Assembly: GCA_026929865.2 (NCBI GenBank)
Contig: CM049395.1
Span: 11,535,001-11,599,000 of the forward strand
Direction of reading: 5' to 3'
Source: Hyperoplus lanceolatus
Lineage: Eukaryota > Chordata > Actinopteri > Uranoscopiformes > Ammodytidae
Length of the DNA stretch: 64,000 bases
Positions within the stretch are counted from its first letter, which is position 1; every line of letters begins with the position of its first letter. Shown piece by piece: positions 13,995-26,184 of this stretch. A program made the position numbers and the translations under genes. A model generated the notes under the pieces. It was not told the DNA's origin. It made no database searches and worked only from the letters and a program-made list of their open reading frames with translations.

Positions 13995-16330
13995 ATATAA
14001 AGCCACAGTGGCTTAGTGTGGTGTGTCCCAGTTGTTACCTTCTATTCTGTTGTACAATCTTTGAGCAAACAAACTGAAAAAAAAAATTAAAAGCAAAATA
14101 GAAATTATGTTAACAAACGAAAACACTTTTTCAGTAATAAGACATCTTCTAACAAAAGAAAAAGCTATTTCCTCTTTTTCACAAGTTTCACTATTTCCTT
14201 TTTGACATGAGCCTTACTTTTTGCCCTGGGTTACATAAGTAGGATTTTCCCTCTGTGCACTTTCTATTGATGTGAACTGTACACTGTGTAAAGCATCATG
14301 GTTAACCAGCCATACAAGATGTGCTTCAGTGGTCCTAGGGGCTGCTCCCTTTTCCCTCCTTCTATGGAGCACGGTGACATGCAAATCTTGTGATAAAAAT
14401 ACATTTGAACCTTTCACCGGTTTAGTGCTTTTAAACATGCACAATGTTCAGAATTTCTCCTGTCTGCAACATACACTTTTCCCTCTTGCAATCCACATTC
14501 ACACGTCAAAATAGATCATGATGAGTGTGACATCATGCAATCTATTAATCCAGTAATCCACCAACCACAGCTTCAAGGTGACTCTTAGAGGAACATAATG
14601 TAGGCCTGGATGATATTAGCACTACACTACCAGGTAATTCCACGTCAGTCATGTGATGGTCATGTTTGGAATCTGGTATTTCAAAGGGGGAAGTATGTAC
14701 TGCCACTGTACTTTCTACTTAGGCGTGTGGTCGACAGACAGCTTGGCCCACACAGCCTCCTTCAGCTGTACTGGAACCATTTTAGAGCGCCTTTAAATAA
14801 TCTCCATCCCTACAGCACCTGTTGCCCGGCCACTGTGTGGCCTCTTATGCAGAGAGTTGTGTAATCCATGTGACTTGTAAAGTCGGGCTAACGTTATGGT
14901 TGGAAACAAGGGTTTAGACCACAAAGATCCTGTTCCTCAATCAATAACGGAGTTCCTTGTAATCAACCACATTTACAAAAATAAATGCAATCAAAAATAC
15001 TGATAGATGATTAAGGCGTAGTACAAATAAAAAGAATGTACGCTAAATGTTTTGGTGCAAACACTACTATAGCATACATTATATTACTCATTAATTTGAG
15101 TGGGTTTCTCTTAAATATTTCAGTCTGCCATAAAGAATATTTTATTAAAGGCCCACTATGAAACATTCAGAAATGATTTCTCAATGAGGGCGCCAGTGGC
15201 GGTAAGGTAAGCCAGTAGCAAGCTGCTGCACTGGTCAAACACCACCCGTAGGCAGTGTGACGAGCGAGCACCGGCCTAAACAGTAACACACGACACCAAG
15301 TTATAATGAGTATATATATAGTTATAATTTACTTTATTGTACGTTATTATTCTGATATAACTAATCCAGCTGTTGTGGATAGTCCAGTTGAGCGTCTTCT
15401 TTTCAGCCTATGCGGAATACGCTCAGTAACGAGCAGAAACGTCACATCCTTTGGATTTTTGCGGGAAAATCTGACCCCATTTGCTCAGAGATCAGTTTAG
15501 TAGATGTAACAGAGAAAGTCGGAGAAAGTCAAATTTTTCAAGGAAATTTGTAACCCATACACCCACATGCAATATATGATGTAGATTGTTTCAATAATGT
15601 TACAACTACCTCTCAGAGGTGTTTTATTCTATCAATCCAATCATGACTTTATGAATCAATTGGTTCCTCATGACTGTATTCTTTTTTTTCTGATTCTCTT
15701 CTAATTTCTGCTTTTACAAATAGAAATGTATTGAGGTCTTTTTGACCCCAGTCAATTTTGCCTTTGTAATTTTTTCAAATTAAAATTAGAATTAAAATTT
15801 TGTTTGTTGAAAAAAGGGACAGTGAACATTAATTAACTCCTTTAAAAAAAAATTACATGCACGCCAATTACAGTATCACACATCATCAGAGAGAGTAAGG
15901 GAGCTCTCTTAGTCAAGTTGACAGACAGCAGAGTAACTCTTAAACACTGATATTTCAATAAAACAATGATATTCCCCTAAGAAACAATATTTCCACTTTT
16001 TTCATTGATCATATCAACATTTACTCTCCTACAATGATAATGTGTTGTTTTTTATCTGAGATGCCATTGTTTACATAACTAATTGTGTTTATATTAGACA
16101 AATAATGTATTATTCTTCATTGATGATGGTTTCTTCCAGTATTTTGTCCCTAGTGACCCTGTCGGTAGTCCGTGTATGTCACTATGAGGGTTAGAGAGAT
16201 ATTAAGGGTACCATTTCACAATATCTGTTGAGTTAGATCATTTGTTTCTTAGATATTTTTCTGTTACCTCATATCACCTCTTAACACCTTTCTTGCTGCC
16301 CACATCCTGTCACCACTGCACTTTGCCTGC

Positions 16331-16469
<139 letters not shown>

Positions 16470-16859
16470 ACAAACACAGACACAGTGAGCGCTGAGCTGT
16501 GATCATCAATACAGCTCTCATGCTCCTCTGGTTTCCCCAGGGACTGTCACCCCACCCTGGCCTTCCCCTCCACCTCATTACCCATCACCTTCTTTTTCTA
16601 CTGATAAGTTTTGTTTTGCTTGAATATGAAACAGAAGTATGCCATGCATGGTTTTCAGTATTTATTTGCAAGTTGCCCACACACTGTACTGCACATGTAC
16701 AGTCGGATGTATGTCATTCTCATCAACACTAAGTGGATTATTCATATTTAAAGATGGAATCAACGTTTCTATTGAATGCTTGTTGACAAAATCACTTACA
16801 TGTCCATACAGTGTGGGTGCTGTAAAAAGAATTCCAGTGTAAATACACATATTAGGCTC

Positions 16860-17083
16860 TGTAAACAGGTGTTTAGCTTTGTTATAGTGGGCCCCCTTTG
16901 TTTACATACCCTTTGTTTACACACAAGTTTACAGAGCTTATAGGTTGTATATGAACAACATGTATTTTTAAAACATGCACATAGTACGTACAGAGAGCGG
17001 ATCAGGAGGAGGTATTCACAGACTTTCACAGAAAGTTATTTCTACTACAAACATTCTCCAGAAGCGCTGACTCCACCTTTCAT
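16860..17083. mobile_element. TTAA MITE family, truncated copy
   Basis: It shows the internal GGCTCTGTAAAC block, the GGGCCCCCTTTGTTTACATA block and the right end CTGACTCCACCTTT seen in the copies at 4504 and 17764. The left terminal sequence is missing. Confidence 0.65.
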
Positions 17084-17140
17084 TCCCAGAAAAACCAAAA
17101 ACAGTTTACAGCTGGTTTGAAGCGTCTGAATAGTTTCCGC

Positions 17141-17141
<1 letters not shown>

Positions 17142-17186
<45 letters not shown>
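17142..17186. repeat. (CAG)15 triplet repeat
   Basis: Fifteen uninterrupted CAG units, directly right of the truncated MITE. No exon can be supported around it, so I do not call a coding polyglutamine or polyalanine tract. Confidence 0.95.
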
Positions 17187-17187
<1 letters not shown>

Positions 17188-17763
17188 CCTCTGTGTTGAC
17201 TGTTCCTCTTTTCAGAGGGAGAAGTTGTGTGCTGGACCATCTTCCTGTGTTTCCTGTCCAGAGACCGATCAGGCGGTCAGGGATCACTCTTGTCAAAGAG
17301 TGCAACAACCAGGACAGACTGACGCAACCCGCAGCTGTCCCTTCACCCACTGATTGCCAAACAATATGTAGCCATTAAGATTACTGTGAATCCTGGCCTG
17401 TGATAAACCCCAGGTTTTGTCGAGTGTTAACATTTTTTCTTTAATCCATTTACTGGCTTGAAGTTGAACAATTGTAATGTTTGAAGAACCTGACTGTTGT
17501 TAACTGTTTAACTGACTGAATTGTGAGGTCATTCTCTTGCATACTTGTGCCATGAGCGCTGTGTACTACTGTGTACTGACGGAGGGCAGGTTGATAATGA
17601 TATATCACTTTGAAATTGAGGACTGGTTACGATAAACGGTTTTCCCGTAAATCCGCACACTTCCTTATCTTCACTTTCTTGCCACATCACACAGTTTTCA
17701 ATTGTTCCGTATTTTATCAAAGCTATCTCGTTTTTCTTCAATATGGACGTTGATCAAGAAGAT

Positions 17764-18165
17764 TTAAAGGTGGAGTCAGCGATTCTGGAGAACGCTTGTT
17801 GTCAAAACCCTTTTTTCAAAATCAATGAATATCTCCTCACGATCCATTACCTGTACATAATATGTTTGTGAGAAAAAATACAGTGTTAATACACAGCCTA
17901 GGCTCTCTAAATGGGCACGATGCTAGCTACGATGGGCCCCCTTTGTTTACATACCCCCTATATTTATATACCAGTTTACAGAGCTTAGAAACCAGGGAAT
18001 ATCTCCTCACGATCCGCTACCTGTCCCTATTGTGTTTGTGCAAAAAATCCAATGTTCATTCACTAGGCCTAGGCTGTGAAGGCGAGCAGATCATGTGGAA
18101 ATATTCACTGATTTTGATAAAGAGTGATTTTGACAACAAGCATTCTCCAGAATCCACCTTCGATT
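17764..18165. mobile_element. TTAA MITE family, copy with internal duplication
   Basis: The left end (TTAAAGGTGGAGTCAGCGAT, then TCTGGAGAACGC) and right-end blocks (TTTTGACAACAAGCATTCTC, AGAATCCACC) match the family. The block around ATATCTCCTCACGATCC occurs twice inside, so this copy has a partial internal duplication. The right terminus is degraded. Confidence 0.7.
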
Positions 18166-18289
18166 TCTGACTAAATTAACAGTTAACCATGAAGAAGATC
18201 TGCGTAGGTGTTTGGCAAAGGGACCTTTGTTTGAAAGGACATGAACTGATACTGTTTAGAGGATATGATCCTTGATCGGTGGCTACTAC

Positions 18290-18291
<2 letters not shown>

Positions 18292-18380
<89 letters not shown>

Positions 18381-18416
18381 GTGTGTGTGTGTGTGTGCGC
18401 GTGTGTGTGCGTGTGT
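18292..18416. repeat. (GT)n microsatellite
   Basis: GT dinucleotide array, with GC variants accumulating towards its right end. Confidence 0.96.
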
Positions 18417-19823
18417 GGTTAGGTGGCTTTCTCCCTGCGTCCCAGGATGTGGGCTCACCATCCACCTGCGTCTCCACTGACATGCGACCCTCAGCTCTCT
18501 CCCAGTTCCTCTCTGGATGCCTATTCTCATCTCACACACACTGATTCTAAACCAGCAGCGCTCTCCCCCGAGACACCACCAACGCCTTCAACACCACCAC
18601 TTGCATAACACAACCTGTTCATGGTAAATCACAACTTCCCACTATGGGCATTCTTTGCATAGGTCTACATTTTGTCTCACTCATCTGGCACGACTTGAAT
18701 CAGGTCTATGATAACTTTAGTTTAAAAGGTTAATTGCTTTTTTAGATTTTAAGAAAAAAATTATATGATATGGTATTTTGTATTAGAATATGTAATTATA
18801 TGTGTTAAATCATGTTGAAGCCAATACATGCATTGAAAACAGCTTAATGGAAAGCTCAGTGCTGACCCAGCAGCAGCAAACTACTTTCTTTAATCTATCA
18901 GCTTTCAAATTGCAGTTATTCCTCTTTTTTAATTTCCTTGAAGCGCTGCTTTTCTACTAAATTGGTGCAGCTTCCTTATAATGTCCACTGTACAACACAG
19001 GAGATTGAAATGTCATGAAGTAGATGGCCACGGTCACGTATGATGGCAACATCAGTTCTGTTTGCGACTCGTCTCTGATGATTTATTGTGGGAAGCCTCA
19101 GACGCCACAAAGAAATGTTGCGATAGAAAAAGAACCACATTGCAGACACTGGAAATGTGAGAGGAAAAGACACTCCGTTAGCAGAAATGCAAACGAGCGT
19201 GTGTCTCCATCTCTTCCTACTTCATTGACAACAGCGACTGGATAAAGAAAATAATAATCTAACCCAAAACATTGTTGTAGTGTTTTGTTACCAAATGTAA
19301 AATCATAGAAGCATTTCCAAAGAACTGGCTGTCAAAAGTAAAAGTACACTTTTGGCAAAAACAGTTCCTCCTTTGGTATACCTTTTTTTAAATAAAAAGA
19401 TCCTGTGTCAACATTCAGCACCAGCATAGATGAGAGATATACCGATTCATCTGCAAATTAGGACGATAAATAACATATTTAGATAATTGGCATCGGCCGA
19501 TATCTCTGCTCATGAGGCAGATCAAAAAACCATGACAATGTCTGCAGACACAGCAGGCAGCCTCGTCAGTGTGGCTGTTGTGGAGGACAGTTAGCAATTT
19601 TTTAACACAAATATCTGACTTTTTTATTTGAATATTTCTTTCTATTTAAAAAAATACAATATGGCTGGACTGAAATCGTGAATTCCCTCATAGCAATATT
19701 TAAGAGGGCCAAATCTAGGGAAGGCCATGGACATTTTTTATTTTCAAATATTTTGCTGTCAACGTTTCCTAAATAGATGTCCATTCAAGTTCAATTGTGT
19801 TTCTCAGTGATAACTATTAATGT
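18417..19823. other. Non-coding, no gene recognised
   Basis: No supported exon, RNA gene or named repeat is visible in this stretch. Confidence 0.5.
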
Positions 19824-19986
19824 TGGGCATTTTTATGCTTTATTGATAGTGCAGAGAGACAGAGGTGAAATGGGGCAGAGAGGGGAGTGACATGCAGAGA
19901 ACGACCGCGGGCGGGAATCGAACCCGGGTGTGCTGCTGGGCCCGGCCCGGGAGGGGGACGCCTTACCAACTGAGCTAAAGGCGCCC
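19824..19986 (-). mobile_element. tRNA-derived SINE copy
   Basis: Read on the minus strand, the copy begins with a tRNA-like head. It has a good A box (TAGCTCAGTTGG, 19966-19977) and a good B box (GGTTCGATTCC, 19914-19924), the two internal RNA polymerase III promoter boxes. The tail reads CATGTCACTCC, then CAATAAAGCATAAAAATG. The interior between the boxes is GC-rich and too long for a functional tRNA, so this is a SINE rather than a tRNA gene. Confidence 0.75.
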
Positions 19987-20224
19987 AATTAATGTTGTAT
20001 TTTATCAATTGCAACAACAACAAAAAACAGTAAAAAAACGAACGTGATATTGGCATCATATTTCGGCCATCTGCATCGGTATCAGCATCCACCATTGAAA
20101 AACCCAGATCAGTCGACCACTAGGAGAAATATATCATGTGACGTTGTATCCTTAAACAGCAAGAAGTACAGCATTTCTGACCTGTGGCACTGCCCAGTAG
20201 TAGTAAAGAAACTTCCCTATCTAG

Positions 20225-21410
20225 GCCACATTGTCCAGCTCTGACTGGGGGATCTCCCTAAGGAGGCGCCCAGGGGGCATCCTAACCAGATGCCCGAACC
20301 AACTCAACTGACTCCTTTCTGCGCCAAGGATCAGTCCTTCCGAATTCCTCACGGATGACTGAGCTTCTCAACCTATCTCTAAGTTAGACACCAGCCACCC
20401 TCCTGAGAAAACACATTGTTCCTGCAATCTAACTCTTTCGTTGAGGACCGAGCCTTCATGACCGGCGTAGGTGAAGGTTGTAACCAAGATCGACCGTTAT
20501 GCCTCGTTTCCACCGAGCAGAGCGGCTCAGAGCGGGACAGCTCGCTTTTAAGAATCTCTGTGGTGTTTCCACCACTGATCCTACCCTTACTGGTAGGGCG
20601 GGGTGTAGGCTGGACGGCGATAGCCGTCACCAGAATATGGGTCTAAGTATCGGGCTGTGGAACAACTGTGGTCAAGCCAGCGGTCTCTCGTTTTTGCTTG
20701 TTTTTTTTTTTTTTGTTTTTGTTTATATTTACTCGTGAGTGTAGCCCACTGATTAATTCAGGCTAATGAAGAGGAAAAACACCACACAATTAACAGAGGG
20801 CTGCGCCAAAACATTTCACTAAACACAAGACTCTCTTCACTCTTGCCAATGTGAATACACACACAGATTTAATGCGGAAATTATTCTTTCGACCAATCAA
20901 CGGATGTCAGTGTGTAGCTTCACCTTTTCGGCACCCTTTCAGATGGCTGGTACCCCAACGGAGGAGTACCGAAAATGGGAACGGCTTAGAGTGGTTAAGC
21001 GCGCTTATTTCCAGACCCTACCCTTTTGGCAAAGTCAAAATAAGCGGACCAAACCGCTCTGCTCTGTGGAAACTAGGCATTAGAATGAGAGCTTTGACCA
21101 TAGGTCCCAGCTATCTTTTTTGTCACAACGGTGCGGTAAAGCAAGTGTTAAACCGCCCCGCTTTTCCGATTCTCCGGCTAATCTCATGCTTCATTGTCAC
21201 ATCAGTCGCGAACAAAACCCAGAGGTACCTAACTCCTTCACTTGTGGGGAGGCAATCCATTAGTTTCCTGCTGAGAACCATGGCCTCAGATTTAGAGGTC
21301 TTCCCAGCCGCTTCACATTCTGATGCGAAACTGATCTGGTGAGTGTTGAAGGTCACAGACTGATGATGCCACCAGGATCACATCATCAGCAAAAAGCACA
21401 ATGAGATGTA
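20225..21410 (-). mobile_element. Non-LTR retrotransposon fragment (interrupted)
   Basis: The plus strand carries landmarks of the antisense of a fish LINE reverse transcriptase region: GGGGCATCCTAACCAGATGC, GAGAACCATGGCCTC and CATCATCAGCAAAAAGC. They occur in the expected order. Positions 20500-21079 are a separate DNA element that splits the fragment. Reading frames are broken throughout. The exact clade is not resolved by eye. Confidence 0.6.
20500..21079. mobile_element. PIF/Harbinger-type MITE
   Basis: The terminal inverted repeats are TGCCTCGTTTCCACCGAGCA (left) and the inverse of TGCTCTGTGGAAACTAGGCA (right). They are flanked on both sides by TTA, the 3-bp target duplication typical of PIF/Harbinger elements. 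Removing the element rejoins the two halves of the LINE fragment around it. The 163-residue frame overlapping its right part has no transposase features. Confidence 0.75.
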
Positions 21411-21689
21411 TGATTTAGACGCTTTTGAATTTGGACAGAAACTTACAGTATCTCACAAAAGTGAGTACACCCCTCACATTTCTTCACATTTTTCTTTATA
21501 TCTTTCCATGGGACAACACTGAAGAAATGACACTTTGATACAATGTAAAGTAGTCAGTGTACAGCTTGTATAACAGTGTAAATTTACTGTCCCCTCAAAA
21601 TAACTCGACACACAGCCATTAATGTCTAAACTGCTGGCAACAAAAGTGAGTACACCCCTTAGAAAATTTTACAAATTGGGCCCAAAGTG

Positions 21690-21998
21690 TCAATATTTTG
21701 CTTTGCCATCATTATTTTCTAGCACTGCCTTAACCCTCTTGGGCATGTAGTTCACTAGAGCTTCACAGGTTGCAACTGGAACCCTCTTCCACCCATTTAT
21801 GACAGCATCACAGAGCTGGTGGATATTAAAGACCTTGCGCTCCTCCACCTTCTGTTTGAGGATGCCCCAAAGATGCTCAATAGGGTTTAGGTCTGGAGAC
21901 ATGCTTGGCCAGGCCATAACCTTTACCCTCAGCTTTTTTAGCAAGCCACTGGTCGTCTTGGAGGTGTGTTTGGGGTCGTTATCATGTTGCAATACCAC
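21690..21998 (-). pseudogene. Tc1-like transposase, C-terminal fragment in left arm
   Basis: A 102-residue open frame covers the C-terminal part of a Tc1 DDE transposase. It contains HDNDPKHTSK with the second catalytic aspartate and NPIEHLWGILK with the glutamate. Spacing between them fits the DD34E pattern. It ends with a proper stop after VLENNDGKAKY. The first catalytic aspartate is not in this fragment, so it cannot be an active enzyme alone. Confidence 0.8.
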
Positions 21999-22021
21999 CC
22001 TGCGGCCCAGTTTACGAAGGT

Positions 22022-22835
22022 TGAGTGCACGTGGTCAGCGTCGTACACAGAGGTTGGCTTTGGAAAATAGACGTATGAGTGCTGCCAGCATTGCTGAAGG
22101 GCTTGAAGGGGTGGGGGGTCAACCTGTCAGTGCTCAGACCATACACCGCACTCTGCATCATACTGGTCTACATGGCTGTCATCCCAGAAGGAAGCCTATT
22201 CTAAAGATGATGCACAAGAAACCCCACAAAAAGTTTGCTGAAGACAAACAGACTACGGACATGGATTACTGCAACCATGTCCTGTGGTCTGATGAGACCA
22301 AGATACATTTATTTGGTTCAGATGGTGTTAAGAGTGTGGAGCGGCAACCAGGTGAGGAGTACAAAGACAAGTGTGTCTTGCCTATAGTCAAGCATGGTGG
22401 TTGGAGTGTCATGGTCTGGGGCTGCTGAGTGCTGCCAGCACTGGGGATCTACAGTTCATTGAATTCTAACATGTACTGTGACATACTGAAGCAGAGCATG
22501 ATCCCCTCCCTTCATAAACTGGGCCGCAGGGCAGTACTGCAACATGATAACGACCCCAAACACACCTCCGAACGACCACTGGCTTGCTAAAGAAGCTGAG
22601 GGTAAAGGTTATGGACTGGCCAAGCATGTCTCCAGTCTTAAACCCTATTGAGCATCTTTGGGGCATCCTCAAACGGGAGATGGAGGAGCGCAAGGACTCT
22701 AATATCCACCAGCTCCTTGATGTCGTCATGAATGGGTAGAAGAGGGTTCCAGTGGCAACCTGTGAAGCTCTAGTGAACTACATGCCCAAGAGGGTTAAGG
22801 CAGTGCTAGAAAATAATGATGGCAAAACAAAATAT
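22022..22835 (+). pseudogene. Tc1-like transposase, broken
   Basis: The first part (to 22428) encodes the middle of the transposase, including ARGQRRTQRLALENRRMS and the WSDETKIHLFG box with the first catalytic aspartate. An in-frame stop follows the VMVWGC motif. The rest (QHDNDPKH, MSPVLNPIEHLWGIL, VNYMPKRVKAV) continues with further stops and small shifts. The N-terminal helix-turn-helix region is missing. It is an inactive remnant. Confidence 0.8.
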
Positions 22836-23287
22836 TGACACTTTGGGCCCAATTTGGACATCTTTTCTAAGGGGTGTACTCACTTTTGTTGCCAGCAGTT
22901 TAGACATTAATGGCTGTGTGTCGAGTTATTTTGAGGGGACAGTAAATTTACACTGTTATACAAGCTGTACACTGACTACTTTACATTGTATCAAAGTGTC
23001 ATTTATTCAGTGTTGTCGCATGGAAAGATATAAAGAAAAATGTGAAGAAATGTGAGGGGTGTACTCACTTTTGTGAGATACTGTAATTGAATATGAGAGA
23101 ATCCACATTCTGAGGGTCCAGGACTTTGACTACATGGTGTATTTGTACATCATAAATACATTAAATCAATCCAGTCTCAGACATGCTATTTAGAGAGTGG
23201 GGGTGAGGGGTAGAGACTGTTTCCTGTGGCAGTTTTTTAAATAAGTTCCTGTTCTGCGGAACTTAGACAGAATTCCCCCATAAAGAT

Positions 23288-23345
23288 AACCACACACACG
23301 CACAGACACACACACACGCACGCATGCACGCACGCACACACGCAT

Positions 23346-23430
<85 letters not shown>
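23288..23430. repeat. (CA)n microsatellite with CG variants
   Basis: The left third is a mixed CACG/CATG array and the remainder is a pure CA run. Confidence 0.96.
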
Positions 23431-23434
<4 letters not shown>

Positions 23435-24509
23435 TCCACCTGTGTTTTTATTCAGTGAACCATTGATTAAATATTCTAATTAAGGGGAAAATGATTTATC
23501 CAGAGATGTCATGTGAGGAACACAAGACTTTCACTATGTGATATTTGTGTGAGTCATTAGAGAAAACTTTTTTTTTCATTATTAAAAAAACTGGACTGAG
23601 TAACACAAAACATTCTCCCAACAAATATGTTAACATAATATTTATTGGTCGTATGGGGCTACAGGTGGTATCATTTCTATTTAAAGGGCCTTATATAGTT
23701 AGTGTATTTATTATTTTTGCATTGTTTTTTCTTTGCAATTATTTTAGTACTATTTGCTTTTTAATCCATTTAATTTAATTTTAAATTTTTAAGTATAACA
23801 CCTTGAGTATTCAAATAATATTTAATGAGAGCCACTTGGATTTCACCTTACAGCAGTGATGTTAAGTTAACATGGCAGCATTTATAATAATCACTAAAAA
23901 CTAATGTTTTACTTATTCATCATCATCATCATCATCTTTATTGTCAGACTCAAGGTCCATAAAAAGAACACACAAAACATAAAAAACATAAAAAACCCAC
24001 CCCACAGATGTACACATTATTATTCATTGGGGAACTGAAATTGTTTTGTTACGTTTGTTTGTGTGTGTTTTTCTACAAACAAAAGCTCTAGTACACACTT
24101 CCCTTCCAATATTGCCACTCTGTATGAAATGTGTAGTGTGTGGTGACTCACCGTGTGAGACATACAGTATATAGGAGAAGAAAGGAAAAGGAATGTCGTC
24201 TCACAGTGAATCATTTGTCTTCATCAGTTTTCATCTGGTCACCTCTCTATCTGTCCTTTCTCTCTGACTCATTTGGGAAATGTATCCCAGCCATTGACAG
24301 CCTAGAATCTGGGCCCTACATCCTTCTTTTAGTTTCACACAGTATTTTAGTTTTAGAATTCCCAAGCCGGAGTAATAATCCGTATGTGTTCATAGTAAAT
24401 GACAGTCTCAGAAGTGGAGGAGTTCCCTCTGCGGTATTTTGTGGTGACTTAACAACTAAGTGCCTTTTAATGAAGCTTTTATTAATAAGCGTGAATTGGG
24501 AAAAGCTGG
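23431..24509. other. Non-coding, no gene recognised
   Basis: AT-rich DNA with a short ATC triplet array at about 23918-23936. The 125-residue frame at 24140-24517 shows no domain and is judged a chance frame. Confidence 0.5.
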
Positions 24510-24785
24510 TTAATTAATTGTTAGTTAAGGCTTAGTAATTGCTATTAAGGGTTGGTCAATGCGTAGTAAATGCTTAATCATTTACGTTTAGTTAATGCTT
24601 TGTTAGGCAGTAAACATGCTTACTTAACTAATGTTTGGTTAAGCATTAGTTAGTTGTTGAGCTTATTGAGCATTAACTAAGCATGAACTAACCCTTAATG
24701 CTTAGTTATTAAGAGTTAGTCAATGCTTAGTCAGTGCTTATTTAGCATTAACTACTCCTTAACTAATAATTCTAATAACTATTAT
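24510..24785. repeat. Degenerate GCTTAGTTAATG-type array with inverted symmetry
   Basis: Variants of GCTTAGTTAATG and its reverse complement CATTAACTAAGC recur many times over about 275 bp. Direct forms dominate in the left half and inverse forms in the right half. It looks like a palindromic MITE or a decayed tandem array; the class is not determined. Confidence 0.6.
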
Positions 24786-26184
24786 ATATATCTATCAACA
24801 CTCTTGATTAACTGGGCTAAATTATGGGAACATTTGGAGGAATAGTATCTGCAGTATTTGTTCAATGAAATGGCGCAGGAATTCAAACAGTTATAGATTT
24901 CATCAATGAAGCGTGATATATAGTCACTCAAGCATCGACACAGAACACTTGCTGTCTCCACTGCAGAATTTAAATGTTGTCGTATCCTGACATGCACCGA
25001 TGGTTTGTATTTATTTTGGGTGTGTTTTTGTAATCAAGTTGCCGAGATCAGCTAAGTTTTGTTGTTGTTTGTATATTATTAAATCAATAACATGCATTTA
25101 TATATCCATTATCATAAACAACATAAGGTGTATGCATGTGTGGTAAAGTATATGTGCTGAGCCAAGTTCATATTAATTGATTTTATTGACAAACTCAATG
25201 GTTGAAATGGCAGCAGAAAAAGTCAACATTTTAAAATGCCATGGTGGATGGTAAAATTGTTGACAACATTTTCATTCATATGTAATTTGTTGAAATTGAG
25301 CTAGAACATGGTCCTATGACGGTTATGGGGATCATTAAATTTTTTTTTGTAAGAATTTAACAATCAAAATGAAATAAAACAACAATATCATTGTATAAAG
25401 AAAAGCACGTGTGCAGTTCAGTAAAAATGTATCTTTACTAGAAATGCAGTGTATAAAAAACGATGCTAAAAAATCTAAGTACAACAGTTTGATAGTAAAA
25501 CCTATCTGTAATATGATGCCTCATTGTATCTACATGCAATTGTTATCAACTCATGTACATCATTTTTTATTTACTGTAAAAAATAGAAATATATCTAGCA
25601 AAAAATATACATATGGTCCACTTATCCAAATGCTCGTCACATAAGGAAGAAACTCAACTGCAAAAACAACAACAAAAATTTCAAAATAAACTTCAACTTT
25701 GAGAACTAAATTGCTTACATATTTTAAACTGTTGTTACATTGCAATGGGGCTTTAAGGAAGATATGTTTATACTGTATATAAACATTATATAAGATTTGT
25801 TAAGAAAGTCACCAGGAGGAATCTGTTCTTAATGTTTTGCAGCACTTGTCAGATTACAATTCTCTAAATGCACTGTAATGCTAAAGCAGAGGTTGGATAC
25901 AGAGTGTGTGTTAGCGCTTCTCATATACATGTAGAAGCACTACTGAAAATATTAGGGACATCCCAATATTGAGCTACAGCCTAAATGTATTACTGTAAGA
26001 TTTCCTCCTCCGTATATCTGTCTCCAGTGTGATTACTGAAGAATTTAAAAAGTCAAAACTAACTGATACTGTCTTTTACCTTTAAACACTTCATTATCAA
26101 ATGCCAGGGAAACAGGGGATGTCCCTAATAAGTTGTACATTAAGTCTCTGAAGGACTCCTGACCCGTGTGTTATTCCTCCCAGT
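24786..26184 (-). other. irf8 3' flank and probable 3' UTR
   Basis: This follows the irf8 stop codon on the minus strand. AATAAA-type signals on that strand lie at 25567-25572 and 25182-25187, which would give 3' UTRs of about 0.6 to 1.0 kb. No coding potential is seen. Which signal is used cannot be decided from sequence. Confidence 0.45.

Larger units (their letters stand above)
12344..16330. other. Non-coding, mostly unannotated
   Basis: It contains an AT-rich palindromic zone (about 13316-13575) and a consensus CTCF-like motif (13982-13994). The segment beginning near 15154 (AAAGGCCCACTATGAAAC) looks like one end of another MITE, but no partner end was found. Confidence 0.5.
21446..23083. 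mobile_element. Tc1-like transposon with fold-back structure
   Basis: Both ends carry CAGTATCTCACAAAAGTGAG in inverted orientation, flanked by TA, the Tc1/mariner target site. The left 575 bp (21446-22020) is an inverted copy of the right 575 bp (22509-23083), each containing the 3' end of the transposase gene. The unique centre (22021-22508) holds the middle of the transposase. The normal 5' end and the N-terminal DNA-binding region are absent. Confidence 0.85.

Noticed and set aside
17117-17353. Possible polyalanine/polyglutamine protein around the CAG repeat
   Set aside because: All frames across the CAG run stay open because of the repeat itself. The flanks show no coding features and lie next to a MITE.
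19824-19986. tRNA gene
   Set aside because: The A and B boxes are good, but the distance between them and the interior do not fold into a tRNA cloverleaf, and a SINE tail follows.
20851-21342. 163-residue plus-strand open frame
   Set aside because: It spans the junction of a Harbinger-type MITE and a LINE fragment, so it is a chance frame over two unrelated repeats.
24140-24517. 125-residue plus-strand open frame
   Set aside because: There is no domain, no splice context and no repeat relationship, and the composition is typical of chance frames in AT-rich DNA.
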